Source: Megachile rotundata
Taxonomy: Eukaryota; Arthropoda; Insecta; Hymenoptera; Megachilidae
Assembly: GCF_050947335.1 (NCBI RefSeq)
Contig: NW_027473685.1
Location: 112,273-176,272 of the forward strand
Reading direction: 5' to 3'
DNA: 64,000 bases
In this document: one piece after another, positions 47,481-59,755 of the stretch
How positions within the stretch are numbered: position 1 is the first letter of the stretch
Layout of the letters: each line of letters opens with the position of its first letter
Notes under the pieces: model-generated
Databases searched by the model: none
The model's input: the letters and a program-made list of their open reading frames with translations, nothing else
What the model was told of the DNA's origin: nothing
Made by a program: the position numbers and the translations under genes

Positions 47481-48600
47481 TGATTGTGTGATTGTGATTG
47501 TGTGATTGTGATTGTGTGATTGTGATTGTGTGATTGTGTGATTGTGATTGTGTGATTGTGATTGTGTGATTGTGATTGTGTGATTGTGATTGTGTGATTG
47601 TGATTGTGTGATTGTGATTGTGTGATTGTGATTGTGTGATTGTGATTGTGTGATTGTCATTGTGTGATTGTGATTGTGTGATTGCGATTGTGTGATTGTG
47701 ATTGTGTGATTGTGTTTGTGTGATTGTGATTGTGTGATTGTGATTGTATGATTGTGTGATTGTGATTGTGTGATTGTGTGATTGTGTGATTATGTGATCG
47801 TGTGATTGTCTGATCGTGTGATTGTGTGATTGTGTGATTGTGCGATTGTGTGATTGTGCGATTGTGTGATTGAGAGTGTGTGATTGTGATTGTGTGATTG
47901 TGATTGTGTGATTGTGATTGTGTGATTGTGATTGTGTGATTGTGATTGTGTGATTGTGATTGTGTGATTGTGATTGTGTGATTGTGATTGTGTGATTGTT
48001 ATTGTGTGATTGTGATTGTGTGATTGTGAATGTGTGATTGTGATTGTGTGATTGTGATTGTGTGATTGTGATTGTGTGATTGTGATTGTGTGATTGTGAT
48101 TGTGTGATTGTGATTGTGTGATTGTGATTGTGTGATTGTGATTGTGTGATTGTGATTGTGTGATTGTGATTGTGTGATTGTGATTGTGTGATTGTGATTG
48201 TGTGATTGTGATTGTGTGATTGTGATTGTGTGATTGTGATTGTGTGATTGTGATTGTGTGATTGTGATTGTGTGATTGTGATTGTGTGATTGTGATTGTG
48301 TGATTGTGATTGTGTGATTGTGATTGTGTGATTGTGATTGTGTGATTGTGATTGTGTGATTGTGATTGTGTGATTGTGATTGTGTGATTGTGATTGTGTG
48401 ATTGTGATTGTGTGATTGTGATTGTGTGATTGTGATTGTGTGATTGTGATTGTGTGATTGTGATTGTGTGATTGTGATTGTGTGATTGTGATTGTGTGAT
48501 TGTGATTGTGTGATTGTGATTGTGTGATTGTGATTGTGTGATTGTGATTGTGTGATTGTGATTGTGTGATTGTGTTTGTGTGATTGTGTTTGTGTGATTG
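47481..48600. repeat. 14-bp array around second marker module 2a
   Basis: GTCATTG near 47656 (a rare CAT triplet), GCGATTG, GTGTTTG, GTATGATTG, ATTATGTGATCG at 47789 (1110 bp after 46679), GATTGAGAG, GTTATTG near 47999, GTGAATG near 48028, long regular 14-bp stretch, two GTGTTTG near 48573-48590. Confidence 0.92.
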
Positions 48601-49570
48601 TGATTGTGTGATTGCGTGATTGTGTGATTGCGTGATTGTGTGATTGCGTGATTGTGTGATTGCGTGATTGTGTGATTGCGTGATTGTGTGATTGCGTGAT
48701 TGTGTGATTGCGTGATTGTGTGATTGCGTGATTGGGTGATTGCGTGATTGCGTGATTGCGTGATTGCGTGATTGCGTGATTGCGTGATTGCGTGATTGTG
48801 TGATTGGGTGATTGTGTGATTGGGTGATTGTGTGATTGTGTGATTGTGTGATTGTGTTATTGTGTGATTGTGTGATTGTGTGATTGTGTGATTGTGTGAT
48901 TGTGTGATTGTGTGATTGTGTGATTGTGTGATTGTGTGATTGTGTGATTGTGTGATTGTGTGATTGTGTGATTGTGTGATTGTGTGATTGTGTGATTGTG
49001 TGATTGTGTGATTGTGTGATTGTGTGATTGTGTGATTGTGTGATTGTGTGATTGTGTGATTGTGATTGTGTGATTCTGATTGTGTGATTGTGATTGTGTG
49101 ATTGTGATTGTGTGATTGTGATTGTGTGATTGTGATTGTGTGATTGTGATTGTGTGATTGTGATTGTGTGATTGCGTGATTGCGTGATTGCGTGATTGCG
49201 TGATTGCGTGATTGCGTGATTGCGTGATAGCGTGATTGTGTGATTGGGTGATTGTGTGATTGTGTTATTGTGTGATTGTGTGATTGTGTGATTGTGTTAT
49301 TGTGTGATTGTGTGATTGTGTGATTGTGTGATTGTGTGATTGTGTGATTGTGTGATTGTGTGATTGTGTGATTGTGTGATTGTGTGATTGTGTGATTGTG
49401 TGATTGTGTGATTGTGTGATTGTGTGATTGTGTGATTGTGTGATTGTGTGATTGTGTGATTGTGTGATTGTGTGATTGTGTGATTGTGTGATTGTGTGAT
49501 TGTGTGATTGTGTGATTGTGTGATTGTGTGATTGTGTGATTGTGTGATTGTGTGATTGTGTGATTGTGTG
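48601..49570. repeat. Two right-type CpG/8-bp modules
   Basis: CpG alternation from 48614, one GATTGGGTG inside the CpG run near 48732, GATTGGGTG at 48806 and 48822, 8-bp array, GATTCTG near 49075. A second CpG run follows with a GATAGCG variant near 49227, GATTGGGTG at 49246, two GTTATTG and a long 8-bp array. Confidence 0.92.
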
Positions 49571-50450
49571 ATTGTGATTGTGTGATTCTGATTGTGTGAT
49601 TGTGATTGTGTGATTGTGATTGTGTGATTGTGATTGTGTGATTGTGATTGTGTGATTGTGATTGTGTGATTGGGATTGTGTGATTGTGATTGTGTGATTG
49701 TGATTGTGTGATTGTGATTGTGTGATTGTGATTGTGTGACTGTGATTGTGTGACTGTGATTGTGTGATTGTGATTGTGTGATTGGGATTGTGTGATTGTG
49801 ATTGTGTGATTGTGATTGTGTGATTGTGATTGTGTGATTGTGATTGTGCGATTGTGATTGTGTGATTGTGATTGTGTGATTGTGATTGTGTGATTGTGAT
49901 TGTGTGATTGTGATTGTGTGATTGTGATTGTGTGATTGTGATTGTGTGATTGTGATTGTGTGATTGTGATTGTGTGATTGTGATTGTGTGATTGTGATTG
50001 TGTGATTGTGATTGTGTGATTGTGATTGTGTGATTGTGATTGTGTGATTGTGATTGTGTGATTGTGATTGTGTGATTGTGATTGTGTGATTGTGATTGTG
50101 TGATTGTGATTGTGTGATTGTGATTGTGTGATTGTGATTGTGTGATTGTGATTGTGTGATTGTGATTGTGTGATTGTGATTGTGTGATTGTGTGATTGTG
50201 ATTGTGTGATTGTGATTGTGATTGTGTGATTGTGATTGTGTGATTGTGTGATTGTGTGATTGTGTGATTGTGTGATTGTGTGATTGTGTGATTGTGTGAT
50301 TGTGTGATTGTGTGATTGTGTGATTGTGTGATTGTGTGATTGTGTGATTGTGTGATTGTGTGATTGTGTGATTGTGTGATTGTGTGATTGTGTGATTGTG
50401 TGATTGTGTGATTGTGTGATTGTGTGATTGTGTGATTGTGTGATTGTGTG
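49571..50450. repeat. 14-bp array then 8-bp array
   Basis: GATTCTG near 49584, GGGATTG near 49672 and 49784, TGACTG pair near 49737-49753, GCGATTG near 49849, regular 14-bp units, one 6-6-8 step near 50215, then about 26 plain 8-bp units (50231-50450). Confidence 0.92.
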
Positions 50451-51225
50451 ATTGTGATTGTGTGATTCTGATTGTGTGATTGTGATTGTGTGATTGTGAT
50501 TGTGTGATTGTGATTGTGTGATTGTGATTGTGTGATTGTGATTGTGTGATTGTGATTGTGTGATTGCGTGATTGTGTGATTGCGTGATTGCGTGATTGCG
50601 TGATTGCGTGATTGCGTGATTGCGTGATTGTGTGATTGGGTGATTGTGTGATTGTGTTATTGTGTGATTGTGTGATTGTGTGATTGTGTTATTGTGTGAT
50701 TGTGTGATTGTGTGATTGTGTGATTGTGTGATTGTGTGATTATGTGATCGTGTGATTGTGTGATTGTGTGATTGTGCGATTGTGTGATTGTGCGATTGTG
50801 TGATTGAGAGTGTGTGATTGTGATTGTGTGATTGTGATTGTGTGATTGTGATTGTGTGATTGTGTGATTGTGTGATAGTGATTGTGTGATTGTGATTGTG
50901 TGATTGTGATTGTGTGATTGTGTGATTGTGTGATAGTGATTGTGTGATTGCGATTGTGTGATTGCGATTGTGTGATTGCATTTGTGTGATTCTGTGATTC
51001 TGATTGTGTGATTGTGATTGTGAGATTGTGATTGTGTGATTGTGATTGTGTAATTGGGATTGTGTGACTGGGATTGTGTGATTGAGAGTGTGTGATTGTG
51101 ATTTTGTGATTGTGATTGTGTGATTGTGATTGTGTGATTGTGTGATTGTGTGATTGTGTGATTGTGTGATTGTGTGATTGTGTGATTGTGTGATTGTGTG
51201 ATTGTGTGATTGTGTGATTGTGTGA
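50451..51225. repeat. Right-type module joined to truncated mosaic segment
   Basis: GATTCTG near 50465, CpG run, GATTGGGTG at 50636, GTTATTG pair, then a mosaic segment from ATTATGTGATCG near 50730 through GATTCTGTGATTCTG and the GACTGGG cassette near 51053. The mosaic stops in an 8-bp run near 51225 and never reaches its complex block. Confidence 0.91.
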
Positions 51226-51765
51226 TTGTGATTGTGTGATTCTGATTGTGTGATTGTGATTGTGTGATTGTGATTGTGTGATTGTGATTGTGTGATTGTG
51301 ATTGTGTGATTGTGATTGTGTGATTGTGATTGTGTGATTGCGTGATTGTGTGATTGCGTGATTGCGTGATTGCGTGATTGCGTGATTGCGTGATTGCGTG
51401 ATTGTGTGATTGGGTGATTGTGTGATTGTGTTATTGTGTGATTGTGTGATTGTGTGATTGTGTTATTGTGTGATTGTGTGATTGTGTGATTGTGTGATTG
51501 TGTGATTGTGTGATTGTGTGATTGTGTGATTGTGTGATTGTGTGATTGTGTGATTGTGTGATTGTGTGATTGTGTGATTGTGTGATTGTGTGATTGTGTG
51601 ATTGTGTGATTGTGTGATTGTGTGATTGTGTGATTGTGTGATTGTGTGATTGTGTGATTGTGTGATTGTGTGATTGTGTGATTGTGTGATTGTGTGATTG
51701 TGTGATTGTGTGATTGTGTGATTGTGTGATTGTGTGATTGTGTGATTGTGTGATTGTGTGATTGT
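51226..51765. repeat. Right-type CpG/8-bp module
   Basis: GATTCTG near 51239, short 14-bp stretch, CpG run, GATTGGGTG at 51412, two GTTATTG and about 38 8-bp units. Confidence 0.92.
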
Positions 51766-52440
51766 GATTGTGTGATTCTGATTGTGTGATTGTGATTGTG
51801 TGATTGTGATTGTGTGATTGTGATTGTGGGATTGTGATTGTGTGATTGTGATTGTGTGATTGGGATTGTGTGATTGTGATTGTGTGATTGTGATTGTGTG
51901 ATTGTGATTGTGTGATTGTGATTGTGTGACTGTGATTGTGTGACTGTGATTGTGTGATTGTGATTGTGTGATTGGGATTGTGTGATTGTGATTGTGTGAT
52001 TGTGATTGTGTGATTGTGATTGTGTGATTGTGATTGTGCGATTGTGATTGTGCGATTGTGATTGTGTGATTGTGATTGTGTGATTGTGATTGTGTGATTG
52101 TGATTGTGTGATTGTGATTGTGTGATTGTGATTGTGTGATTGTGATTGTGTGATTGTGATTGTGTGATTGTGATTGTGTGATTGTGATTGTGTGATTGTG
52201 ATTGTGTGATTGTGATTGTGTGATTGTGATTGTGTGATTGTGATTGTGTGATTGTGATTGTGTGATTGTGATTGTGTGATTGTGATTGTGTGATTGTGAT
52301 TGTGTGATTGTGATTGTGTGATTGTGATTGTGTGATTGTGATTGTGTGATTGTGATTGTGTGATTGTGATTGTGTGATTGTGATTGTGTGATTGTGTGAT
52401 TGTGATTGTGTGATTGTGATTGTGATTGTGTGATTGTGAT
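51766..52440. repeat. 14-bp array
   Basis: Parallel to 49571-50230: GATTCTG, one GTGGGATTG near 51826, GGGATTG near 51862 and 51974, TGACTG pair near 51927-51943, two GCGATTG near 52039-52055, then regular 14-bp units. Confidence 0.92.
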
Positions 52441-52950
52441 TGTGTGATTGTGTGATTGTGTGATTGTGTGATTGTGTGATTGTGTGATTGTGTGATTGTG
52501 TGATTGTGTGATTGTGTGATTGTGTGATTGTGTGATTGTGTGATTGTGTGATTGTGTGATTGTGTGATTGTGTGATTGTGTGATTGTGTGATTGTGTGAT
52601 TGTGTGATTGTGTGATTGTGTGATTGTGTGATTGTGTGATTGTGTGATTGTGTGATTGTGTGATTGTGATTGTGTGATTCTGATTGTGTGATTGTGATTG
52701 TGTGATTGTGATTGTGTGATTGTGATTGTGTGATTGTGATTGTGTGATTGTGATTGTGTGATTGTGATTGTGTGATTGCGTGATTGTGTGATTGCGTGAT
52801 TGCGTGATTGCGTGATTGCGTGATTGCGTGATTGCGTGATTGTGTGATTGGGTGATTGTGTGATTGTGTTATTGTGTGATTGTGTGATTGTGTGATTGTG
52901 TTATTGTGTGATTGTGTGATTGTGTGATTGTGTGATTGTGTGATTGTGTG
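52441..52950. repeat. 8-bp array and right-type CpG module
   Basis: About 28 plain 8-bp units, GATTCTG near 52678, 14-bp units, CpG run from 52777, GATTGGGTG at 52850, two GTTATTG. Confidence 0.92.
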
Positions 52951-53845
52951 ATTATGTGATCGTGTGATTGTGTGATTGTGTGATTGTGCGATTGTGTGAT
53001 TGTGCGATTGTGTGATTGAGAGTGTGTGATTGTGATTGTGTGATTGTGATTGTGTGATTGTGATTGTGTGATTGTGTGATTGTGTGATAGTGATTGTGTG
53101 ATTGTGATTGTGTGATTGTGATTGTGTGATTGTGTGATTGTGTGATAGTGATTGTGTGATTGCGATTGTGTGATTGCGATTGTGTGATTGCATTTGTGTG
53201 ATTCTGTGATTCTGATTGTGTGATTGTGATTGTGAGATTGTGATTGTGTGATTGTGATTGTGTAATTGGGATTGTGTGACTGGGATTGTGTGATTGAGAG
53301 TGTGTGATTGTGATTTTGTGATTGTGATTGTGTGATTGTGATTGTGTGATTGTGTGATTGTGTGATTGTGTGATTGTGTGATTGTGTGATTGTGTGATTG
53401 TGTGATTGTGTGATTGTGTGATTGTGTGATTGTGTGATTGTGTGATTGTGTGATTGTGTGATTGTGATTGTGTGATTGTGATTGTGTGATTGTGATTGTG
53501 TGATTGCGATTGTGTGATTGTGATTGTGTGATTGTGATTGTGAGATTGTGATTGTGTGATTGTGATTGTGTAATTGGGATTGTGTGACAGGGATTGTGTG
53601 ATTGAGAGTGTGTGATTGTGATTTTGTGATTGTGATTGTGTGATTGTGATTGTGTGATAGTGTGGTTGTGTGATTGTGTGATTGTGTGATTGTGATTGTG
53701 TGATTGTGATTGTGTGATTGTGACTGTGTGATTGTGATTGTGTGATTGTGATTGTGTGATTGTGATTGTGTGATTGTGATTGTGTGATTGTGATTGTGTG
53801 ATTGTGATTGTGTGATTGTGATTGTGTGATTGTGATTGTGTGATT
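52951..53845. repeat. Mosaic segment, copy C
   Basis: ATTATGTGATCG at 52951, complete set of marks in the same order as copy B, including the GACTGGG cassette near 53272 and the GACAGGG cassette near 53572. ATTATG to complex block is 897 bp. Confidence 0.92.
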
Positions 53846-53847
53846 GT

Positions 53848-54051
53848 GCGACTGTGATTGTGCAACTGTGATTGTGCGATTGCTTTTGTGTGGTCGCGAT
53901 TGTGTGATTGCAATTGTGTGATTGCGTGACTGTGATTGCGCGACTGCGATTGTGCAACTGTGATTGTGCGACTGCTTTTGTGTGGTTGCGATTGTGTGAT
54001 TGCAATTGTGTGATTGTGTGATTGCAATTGTGTGATTGTATGATTGAGATT
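53848..54051. repeat. Complex C-rich block, copy C
   Basis: Matches copies A and B over 176 bp from GCGACTG to the third GCAATTG (54024), with no difference visible by eye. Confidence 0.93.
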
Positions 54052-54260
54052 GTGTGATTGTGATTGTGATTGTGTGATTGTGTGATTGTGTGATTGTGTG
54101 ATTATGTGATTGGGAGATTGTGTGATTGTCTGATTGTGTGATTGTGTGATTGTGTGATTGTGTGATTGTGTGATTGTTTGATTGTGTGATTGTGTGATTG
54201 TGTGATTGTGTGATTGTGTGATTGTGTGATTGTGTGATTGTGTGATTGTGTGATTGTGTG
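54052..54260. repeat. 8-bp array with GATTGGGAG and GTCTG marks
   Basis: Constant partner of the complex block, with a few more 8-bp units before GTTTGATTG than in copies A and B. Confidence 0.92.
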
Positions 54261-55065
54261 ATTGTGATTGTGTGATTGTGATTGTGTGATTGTGATTGTG
54301 TGATTGTGATTGTGTGATTGTGATTGTGTGATTGTGATTGTGTGATTGTGATTGTGTGATTGTGATTGTGATTGTGTGATTGTGATTGTGTGATTGTGAT
54401 TGTGTGATTGTGATTGTGTGATTGTGATTGTGTGATTGTGATTGTGTGATTGTGATTGTGTGATTGTGATTGTGTGATTGTGATTGTGTGATTGTGATTG
54501 TGTGATTGTGATTGTGTGATTGTGATTGTGTGATTGTGATTGTGTGATTGTGATTGTGTGATTGTGATTGTGTGATTGTGATTGTGTGATTGTGATTGTG
54601 TGATTGTGATTGTGTGATTGTGATTGTGTGATTGTGATTGTGTGATTGTGATTGTGTGATTGCGATTGTGTGATTGTGATTGTGTGATTGTGTTTGTGTG
54701 ATTGTGATTGTGTGATTGTGATTGTATGATTGTGTGATTGTGATTGTGTGATTGTGTGATTGTGTGATTATGTGATCGTGTGATTGTCTGATCGTGTGAT
54801 TGTGTGATTGTGTGATTGTGCGATTGTGTGATTGTGCGATTGTGTGATTGAGAGTGTGTGATTGTGATTGTGTGATTGTGATTGTGTGATTGTGATTGTG
54901 TGATTGTGATTGTGTGATTGTGATTGTGTGATTGTGATTGTGTGATTGTGATTGCGTGATTGTGATTGCGTGATTGTGATTGTGTGATTGTGATTGTGTG
55001 ATTGTGATTGTGTGATTGTGATTGTGTGATTGTGATTGTGTGATTGTGATTGTGTGATTGTGATT
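54261..55065. repeat. 14-bp array and marker module 2a
   Basis: GCGATTG near 54661, GTGTTTG, GTATGATTG, ATTATGTGATCG at 54767, GTCTGATCG, GATTGAGAG, two GCGTG near 54957-54970. It matches 46231-46990. Confidence 0.92.
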
Positions 55066-55580
55066 GTGTAATTGGGATTGTGTGACAGGGATTGTGTGAT
55101 TGAGAGTGTGTGATTGTGATTGTGTGATTGTGATTGTGTGATTGTGATTGTGTGATTGTGATTGTGTGATTGTGATTGTGTGATTGTGATTGTGTGATTG
55201 TGATTGTGTGATTGTGATTGTGTGATTGTGATTGTGTGATTGTGATTGTGTGATTGTGATTGTGTGATTGTGATTGTGTGATTGTGATTGTGTGATTGTG
55301 ATTGTGTGATTGTGATTGTGTGATTGTGATTGTGTGATTGTGATTGTGTGATTGTGTTTGTGTGATTGTGTTTGTGTGATTGTGATTGTGTGATTGTGTT
55401 ATTGCGTGAATGTGTGATTGCGTGAATGTGTGATTGCGTGATTGTGTGATTGCGTGATTGTGTGATTGCGTGATTGTGTGATTGCGTGATTGTGTGATTG
55501 CGTGATTGTGTGATTGCGTGATTGTGTGATTGCGTGATTGTGTGATTGCGTGATTGTGTGGTTGTGTGATTGTGTGATTG
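55066..55580. repeat. GACAGGG cassette, 14-bp array and type-1 CpG block
   Basis: Cassette near 55070-55110, regular 14-bp units, two GTGTTTG, TTATTGCGTGAATG at 55399 with second GTGAATG, CpG alternation, closing GTGGTTG near 55560. Confidence 0.92.
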
Positions 55581-56585
55581 TGTGATTGTGTGATTGTGAT
55601 TGTGTGATTGTGATTGTGTGATTGTGATTGTGTGATTGTGTGATTGTGATTGTGTGATTGTGATTGTGTGATTGTGATTGTGTGATTGTGATTGTGTGAT
55701 TGTGATTGTGTGATTGTGATTGTGTGATTGTGATTGTGTGATTGTGATTGTGTGATTGTGATTGTGTGATTGTGATTGTGTGATTGCGATTGTGTGATTG
55801 TGATTGTGTGATTGTGTTTGTGTGATTGTGATTGTGTGATTGTGATTGTATGATTGTGTGATTGTGATTGTGTGATTGTGTGATTGTGTGATTATGTGAT
55901 CGTGTGATTGTCTGATCGTGTGATTGTGTGATTGTGTGATTGTGCGATTGTGTGATTGTGCGATTGTGTGATTGTGCGATTGTGTGATTGAGAGTGTGTG
56001 ATTGTGATTGTGTGATTGTGATTGTGTGATTGTGATTGTGTGATTGTGATTGTGTGATTGTGATTGTGTGATTGTTATTGTGTGATTGTGATTGTGTGAT
56101 TGTGAATGTGTGATTGTGATTGTGTGATTGTGATTGTGTGATTGTGATTGTGTGATTGTGATTGTGTGATTGTGATTGTGTGATTGTGATTGTGTGATTG
56201 TGATTGTGTGATTGTGATTGTGTGATTGTGATTGTGTGATTGTGATTGTGTGATTGTGATTGTGTGATTGTGATTGTGTGATTGTGATTGTGTGATTGTG
56301 ATTGTGTGATTGTGATTGTGTGATTGTGATTGTGTGATTGTGATTGTGTGATTGTGATTGTGTGATTGTGATTGTGTGATTGTGATTGTGTGATTGTGAT
56401 TGTGTGATTGTGATTGTGTGATTGTGATTGTGTGATTGTGATTGTGTGATTGTGATTGTGTGATTGTGATTGTGTGATTGTGATTGTGTGATTGTGATTG
56501 TGTGATTGTGATTGTGTGATTGTGATTGTGTGATTGTGATTGTGTGATTGTGTTTGTGTGATTGTGTTTGTGTGATTGTGATTGT
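55581..56585. repeat. 14-bp array around second marker module 2a
   Basis: GCGATTG near 55789, GTGTTTG, GTATGATTG, ATTATGTGATCG at 55891 (1124 bp after 54767), three GCGATTG instead of two, GATTGAGAG, GTTATTG near 56075, GTGAATG near 56104, long regular 14-bp run, two GTGTTTG. Confidence 0.92.
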
Positions 56586-57615
56586 GTGATTGCGTGATTG
56601 TGTGATTGCGTGATTGTGTGATTGCGTGATTGTGTGATTGCGTGATTGTGTGATTGCGTGATTGTGTGATTGCGTGATTGTGTGATTGCGTGATTGCGTG
56701 ATTGCGTGATTGCGTGATTGCGTGATTGCGTGATTGCGTGATTGTGTGATTGGGTGATTGTGTGATTGTGTTATTGTGTGATTGTGTGATTGTGTGATTG
56801 TGTTATTGTGTGATTGTGTGATTGTGTGATTGTGTGATTGTGTGATTGTGTGATTGTGTGATTGTGTGATTGTGTGATTGTGTGATTGTGTGATTGTGTG
56901 ATTGTGTGATTGTGTGATTGTGTGATTGTGTGATTGTGTGATTGTGTGATTGTGTGATTGTGTGATTGTGTGATTGTGTGATTGTGTGATTGTGTGATTG
57001 TGTGATTGTGTGATTGTGTGATTGTGTGATTGTGTGATTGTGTGATTGTGTGATTGTGTGATTGTGTGATTGTGTGATTGTGTGATTGTGTGATTGTGTG
57101 ATTGTGATTGTGTGATTCTGATTGTGTGATTGTGATTGTGTGATTGTGATTGTGTGATTGTGATTGTGTGATTGTGATTGTGTGATTGTGATTGTGTGAT
57201 TGTGATTGTGTGATTGCGTGATTGTGTGATTGCGTGATTGCGTGATTGCGTGATTGCGTGATTGCGTGATTGCGTGATTGTGTGATTGGGTGATTGTGTG
57301 ATTGTGTTATTGTGTGATTGTGTGATTGTGTGATTGTGTTATTGTGTGATTGTGTGATTGTGTGATTGTGTGATTGTGTGATTGTGTGATTGTGTGATTG
57401 TGTGATTGTGTGATTGTGTGATTGTGTGATTGTGTGATTGTGTGATTGTGTGATTGTGTGATTGTGTGATTGTGTGATTGTGTGATTGTGTGATTGTGTG
57501 ATTGTGTGATTGTGTGATTGTGTGATTGTGTGATTGTGTGATTGTGTGATTGTGTGATTGTGTGATTGTGTGATTGTGTGATTGTGTGATTGTGTGATTG
57601 TGTGATTGTGATTGT
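56586..57615. repeat. Two right-type CpG/8-bp modules
   Basis: CpG run from 56592, GATTGGGTG at 56752 and 57288 (536 bp apart), each with a GTTATTG pair and a long 8-bp array closed by GATTCTG. Confidence 0.92.
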
Positions 57616-58400
57616 GTGATTCTGATTGTGTGATTGTGATTGTGTGATTGTGATTGTGTGATTGTGATTGTGTGATTGTGATTGTGTGACTGTGATTGTG
57701 TGACTGTGATTGTGTGATTGTGATTGTGTGATTGGGATTGTGTGATTGTGATTGTGTGATTGTGATTGTGTGATTGTGATTGTGTGATTGTGATTGTGTG
57801 ACTGTGATTGTGTGACTGTGATTGTGTGACTGTGATTGTGTGATTGTGATTGTGTGATTGTGTGATTGTGTGATTGTGTGATTGTGTGATTGTGTGATTG
57901 TGTGATTGTGTGATTGTGTGATTGTGATTGTGTGATTGTGATTGTGTGATTCTGATTGTGTGATTGTGATTGTGTGATTGTGATTGTGTGATTGTCATTG
58001 TGTGATTGTGATTGTGTGATTGTGATTGTGTGATTGCGATTGTGTGATTGCGATTGTGTGATTGCGATTGTGTGATTGTGATTGTGTGATTGTGATTGTG
58101 TGATTGTGATTGTGTGATTGTGATTGTGTGATTGTGATTGTGTGATTGTGACTGTGACTGTGTGATTGTGTTTGTGTGATTGTGATTGTGTGATTGTGAT
58201 TGTGTGATTGTGATTGTGTGATTGTGATTGTGTGATTGTGATTGTGTGATTGTGATTGTGTGATTGTGATTGTGTGATTGTGACTGTGATTGTGTGATTG
58301 TGTTTGTGTGATTGTGATTGTGTGATTGTGATTGTGTGATTGTGTGATTGTGATTGTGTGATTGTGATTGTGATTGTGTGATTGTGATTGTGTGATTGTG
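57616..58400. repeat. 14-bp array with one short 8-bp run
   Basis: TGACTG pair near 57688-57704, GGGATTG near 57734, three TGACTG near 57799-57830, 8-bp run at 57855-57925, GTCATTG near 57994 (rare CAT triplet), three GCGATTG near 58036-58065, GTGACTGTGACTG near 58148 and GTGTTTG. Confidence 0.91.
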
Positions 58401-59330
58401 TGATTGTGTGATTGTGTGATTGTGTGATTGTGTGATTGTGTGATTGTGTGATTATGTGATCGTGTGATTGTGTGATTGTGTGATTGTGCGATTGTGTGAT
58501 TGTGCGATTGTGTGATTGAGAGTGTGTGATTGTGATTGTGTGATTGTGATTGTGTGATTGTGATTGTGTGATTGTGTGATTGTGTGATAGTGATTGTGTG
58601 ATTGTGATTGTGTGATTGTGATTGTGTGATTGTGTGATTGTGTGATAGTGATTGTGTGATTGCGATTGTGTGATTGCGATTGTGTGATTGCATTTGTGTG
58701 ATTCTGTGATTCTGATTGTGTGATTGTGATTGTGAGATTGTGATTGTGTGATTGTGATTGTGTAATTGGGATTGTGTGACTGGGATTGTGTGATTGAGAG
58801 TGTGTGATTGTGATTTTGTGATTGTGATTGTGTGATTGTGATTGTGTGATTGTGTGATTGTGTGATTGTGTGATTGTGTGATTGTGTGATTGTGTGATTG
58901 TGTGATTGTGTGATTGTGTGATTGTGTGATTGTGTGATTGTGTGATTGTGATTGTGTGATTGTGATTGTGTGATTGTGATTGTGTGATTGCGATTGTGTG
59001 ATTGTGATTGTGTGATTGTGATTGTGAGATTGTGATTGTGTGATTGTGATTGTGTAATTGGGATTGTGTGACAGGGATTGTGTGATTGAGAGTGTGTGAT
59101 TGTGATTTTGTGATTGTGATTGTGTGATTGTGATAGTGTGGTTGTGTGATTGTGTGATTGTGTGATTGTGATTGTGTGATTGTGATTGTGTGATTGTGAC
59201 TGTGTGATTGTGATTGTGTGATTGTGATTGTGTGATTGTGATTGTGTGATTGTGATTGTGTGATTGTGATTGTGTGATTGTGATTGTGTGATTGTGATTG
59301 TGTGATTGTGATTGTGTGATTGTGATTGTG
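58401..59330. repeat. Mosaic segment, copy D
   Basis: ATTATGTGATCG at 58451 and all marks of copies B and C in order, with both GACTGGG and GACAGGG cassettes. ATTATG to complex block is 887 bp. GATAGTGTGGTTG follows one 14-bp unit earlier than in B. Confidence 0.92.
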
Positions 59331-59337
59331 TGATTGT

Positions 59338-59541
59338 GCGACTGTGATTGTGCAACTGTGATTGTGCGATTGCTTTTGTGTGGTCGCGATTGTGTGATTG
59401 CAATTGTGTGATTGCGTGACTGTGATTGCGCGACTGCGATTGTGCAACTGTGATTGTGCGACTGCTTTTGTGTGGTTGCGATTGTGTGATTGCAATTGTG
59501 TGATTGTGTGATTGCAATTGTGTGATTGTATGATTGAGATT
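59338..59541. repeat. Complex C-rich block, copy D
   Basis: Matches copies A-C over 176 bp (third GCAATTG at 59514), with no difference visible by eye. Confidence 0.93.
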
Positions 59542-59755
59542 GTGTGATTGTGATTGTGATTGTGTGATTGTGTGATTGTGTGATTGTGTGATTATGTGAT
59601 TGGGAGATTGTGTGATTGTCTGATTGTGTGATTGTGTGATTGTGTGATTGTTTGATTGTGTGATTGTGTGATTGTGTGATTGTGTGATTGTGTGATTGTG
59701 TGATTGTGTGATTGTGTGATTGTGTGATTGTGTGATTGTGTGATTGTGTGATTGT
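59542..59755. repeat. 8-bp array with GATTGGGAG and GTCTG marks
   Basis: Constant downstream partner of the complex block. Confidence 0.92.
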
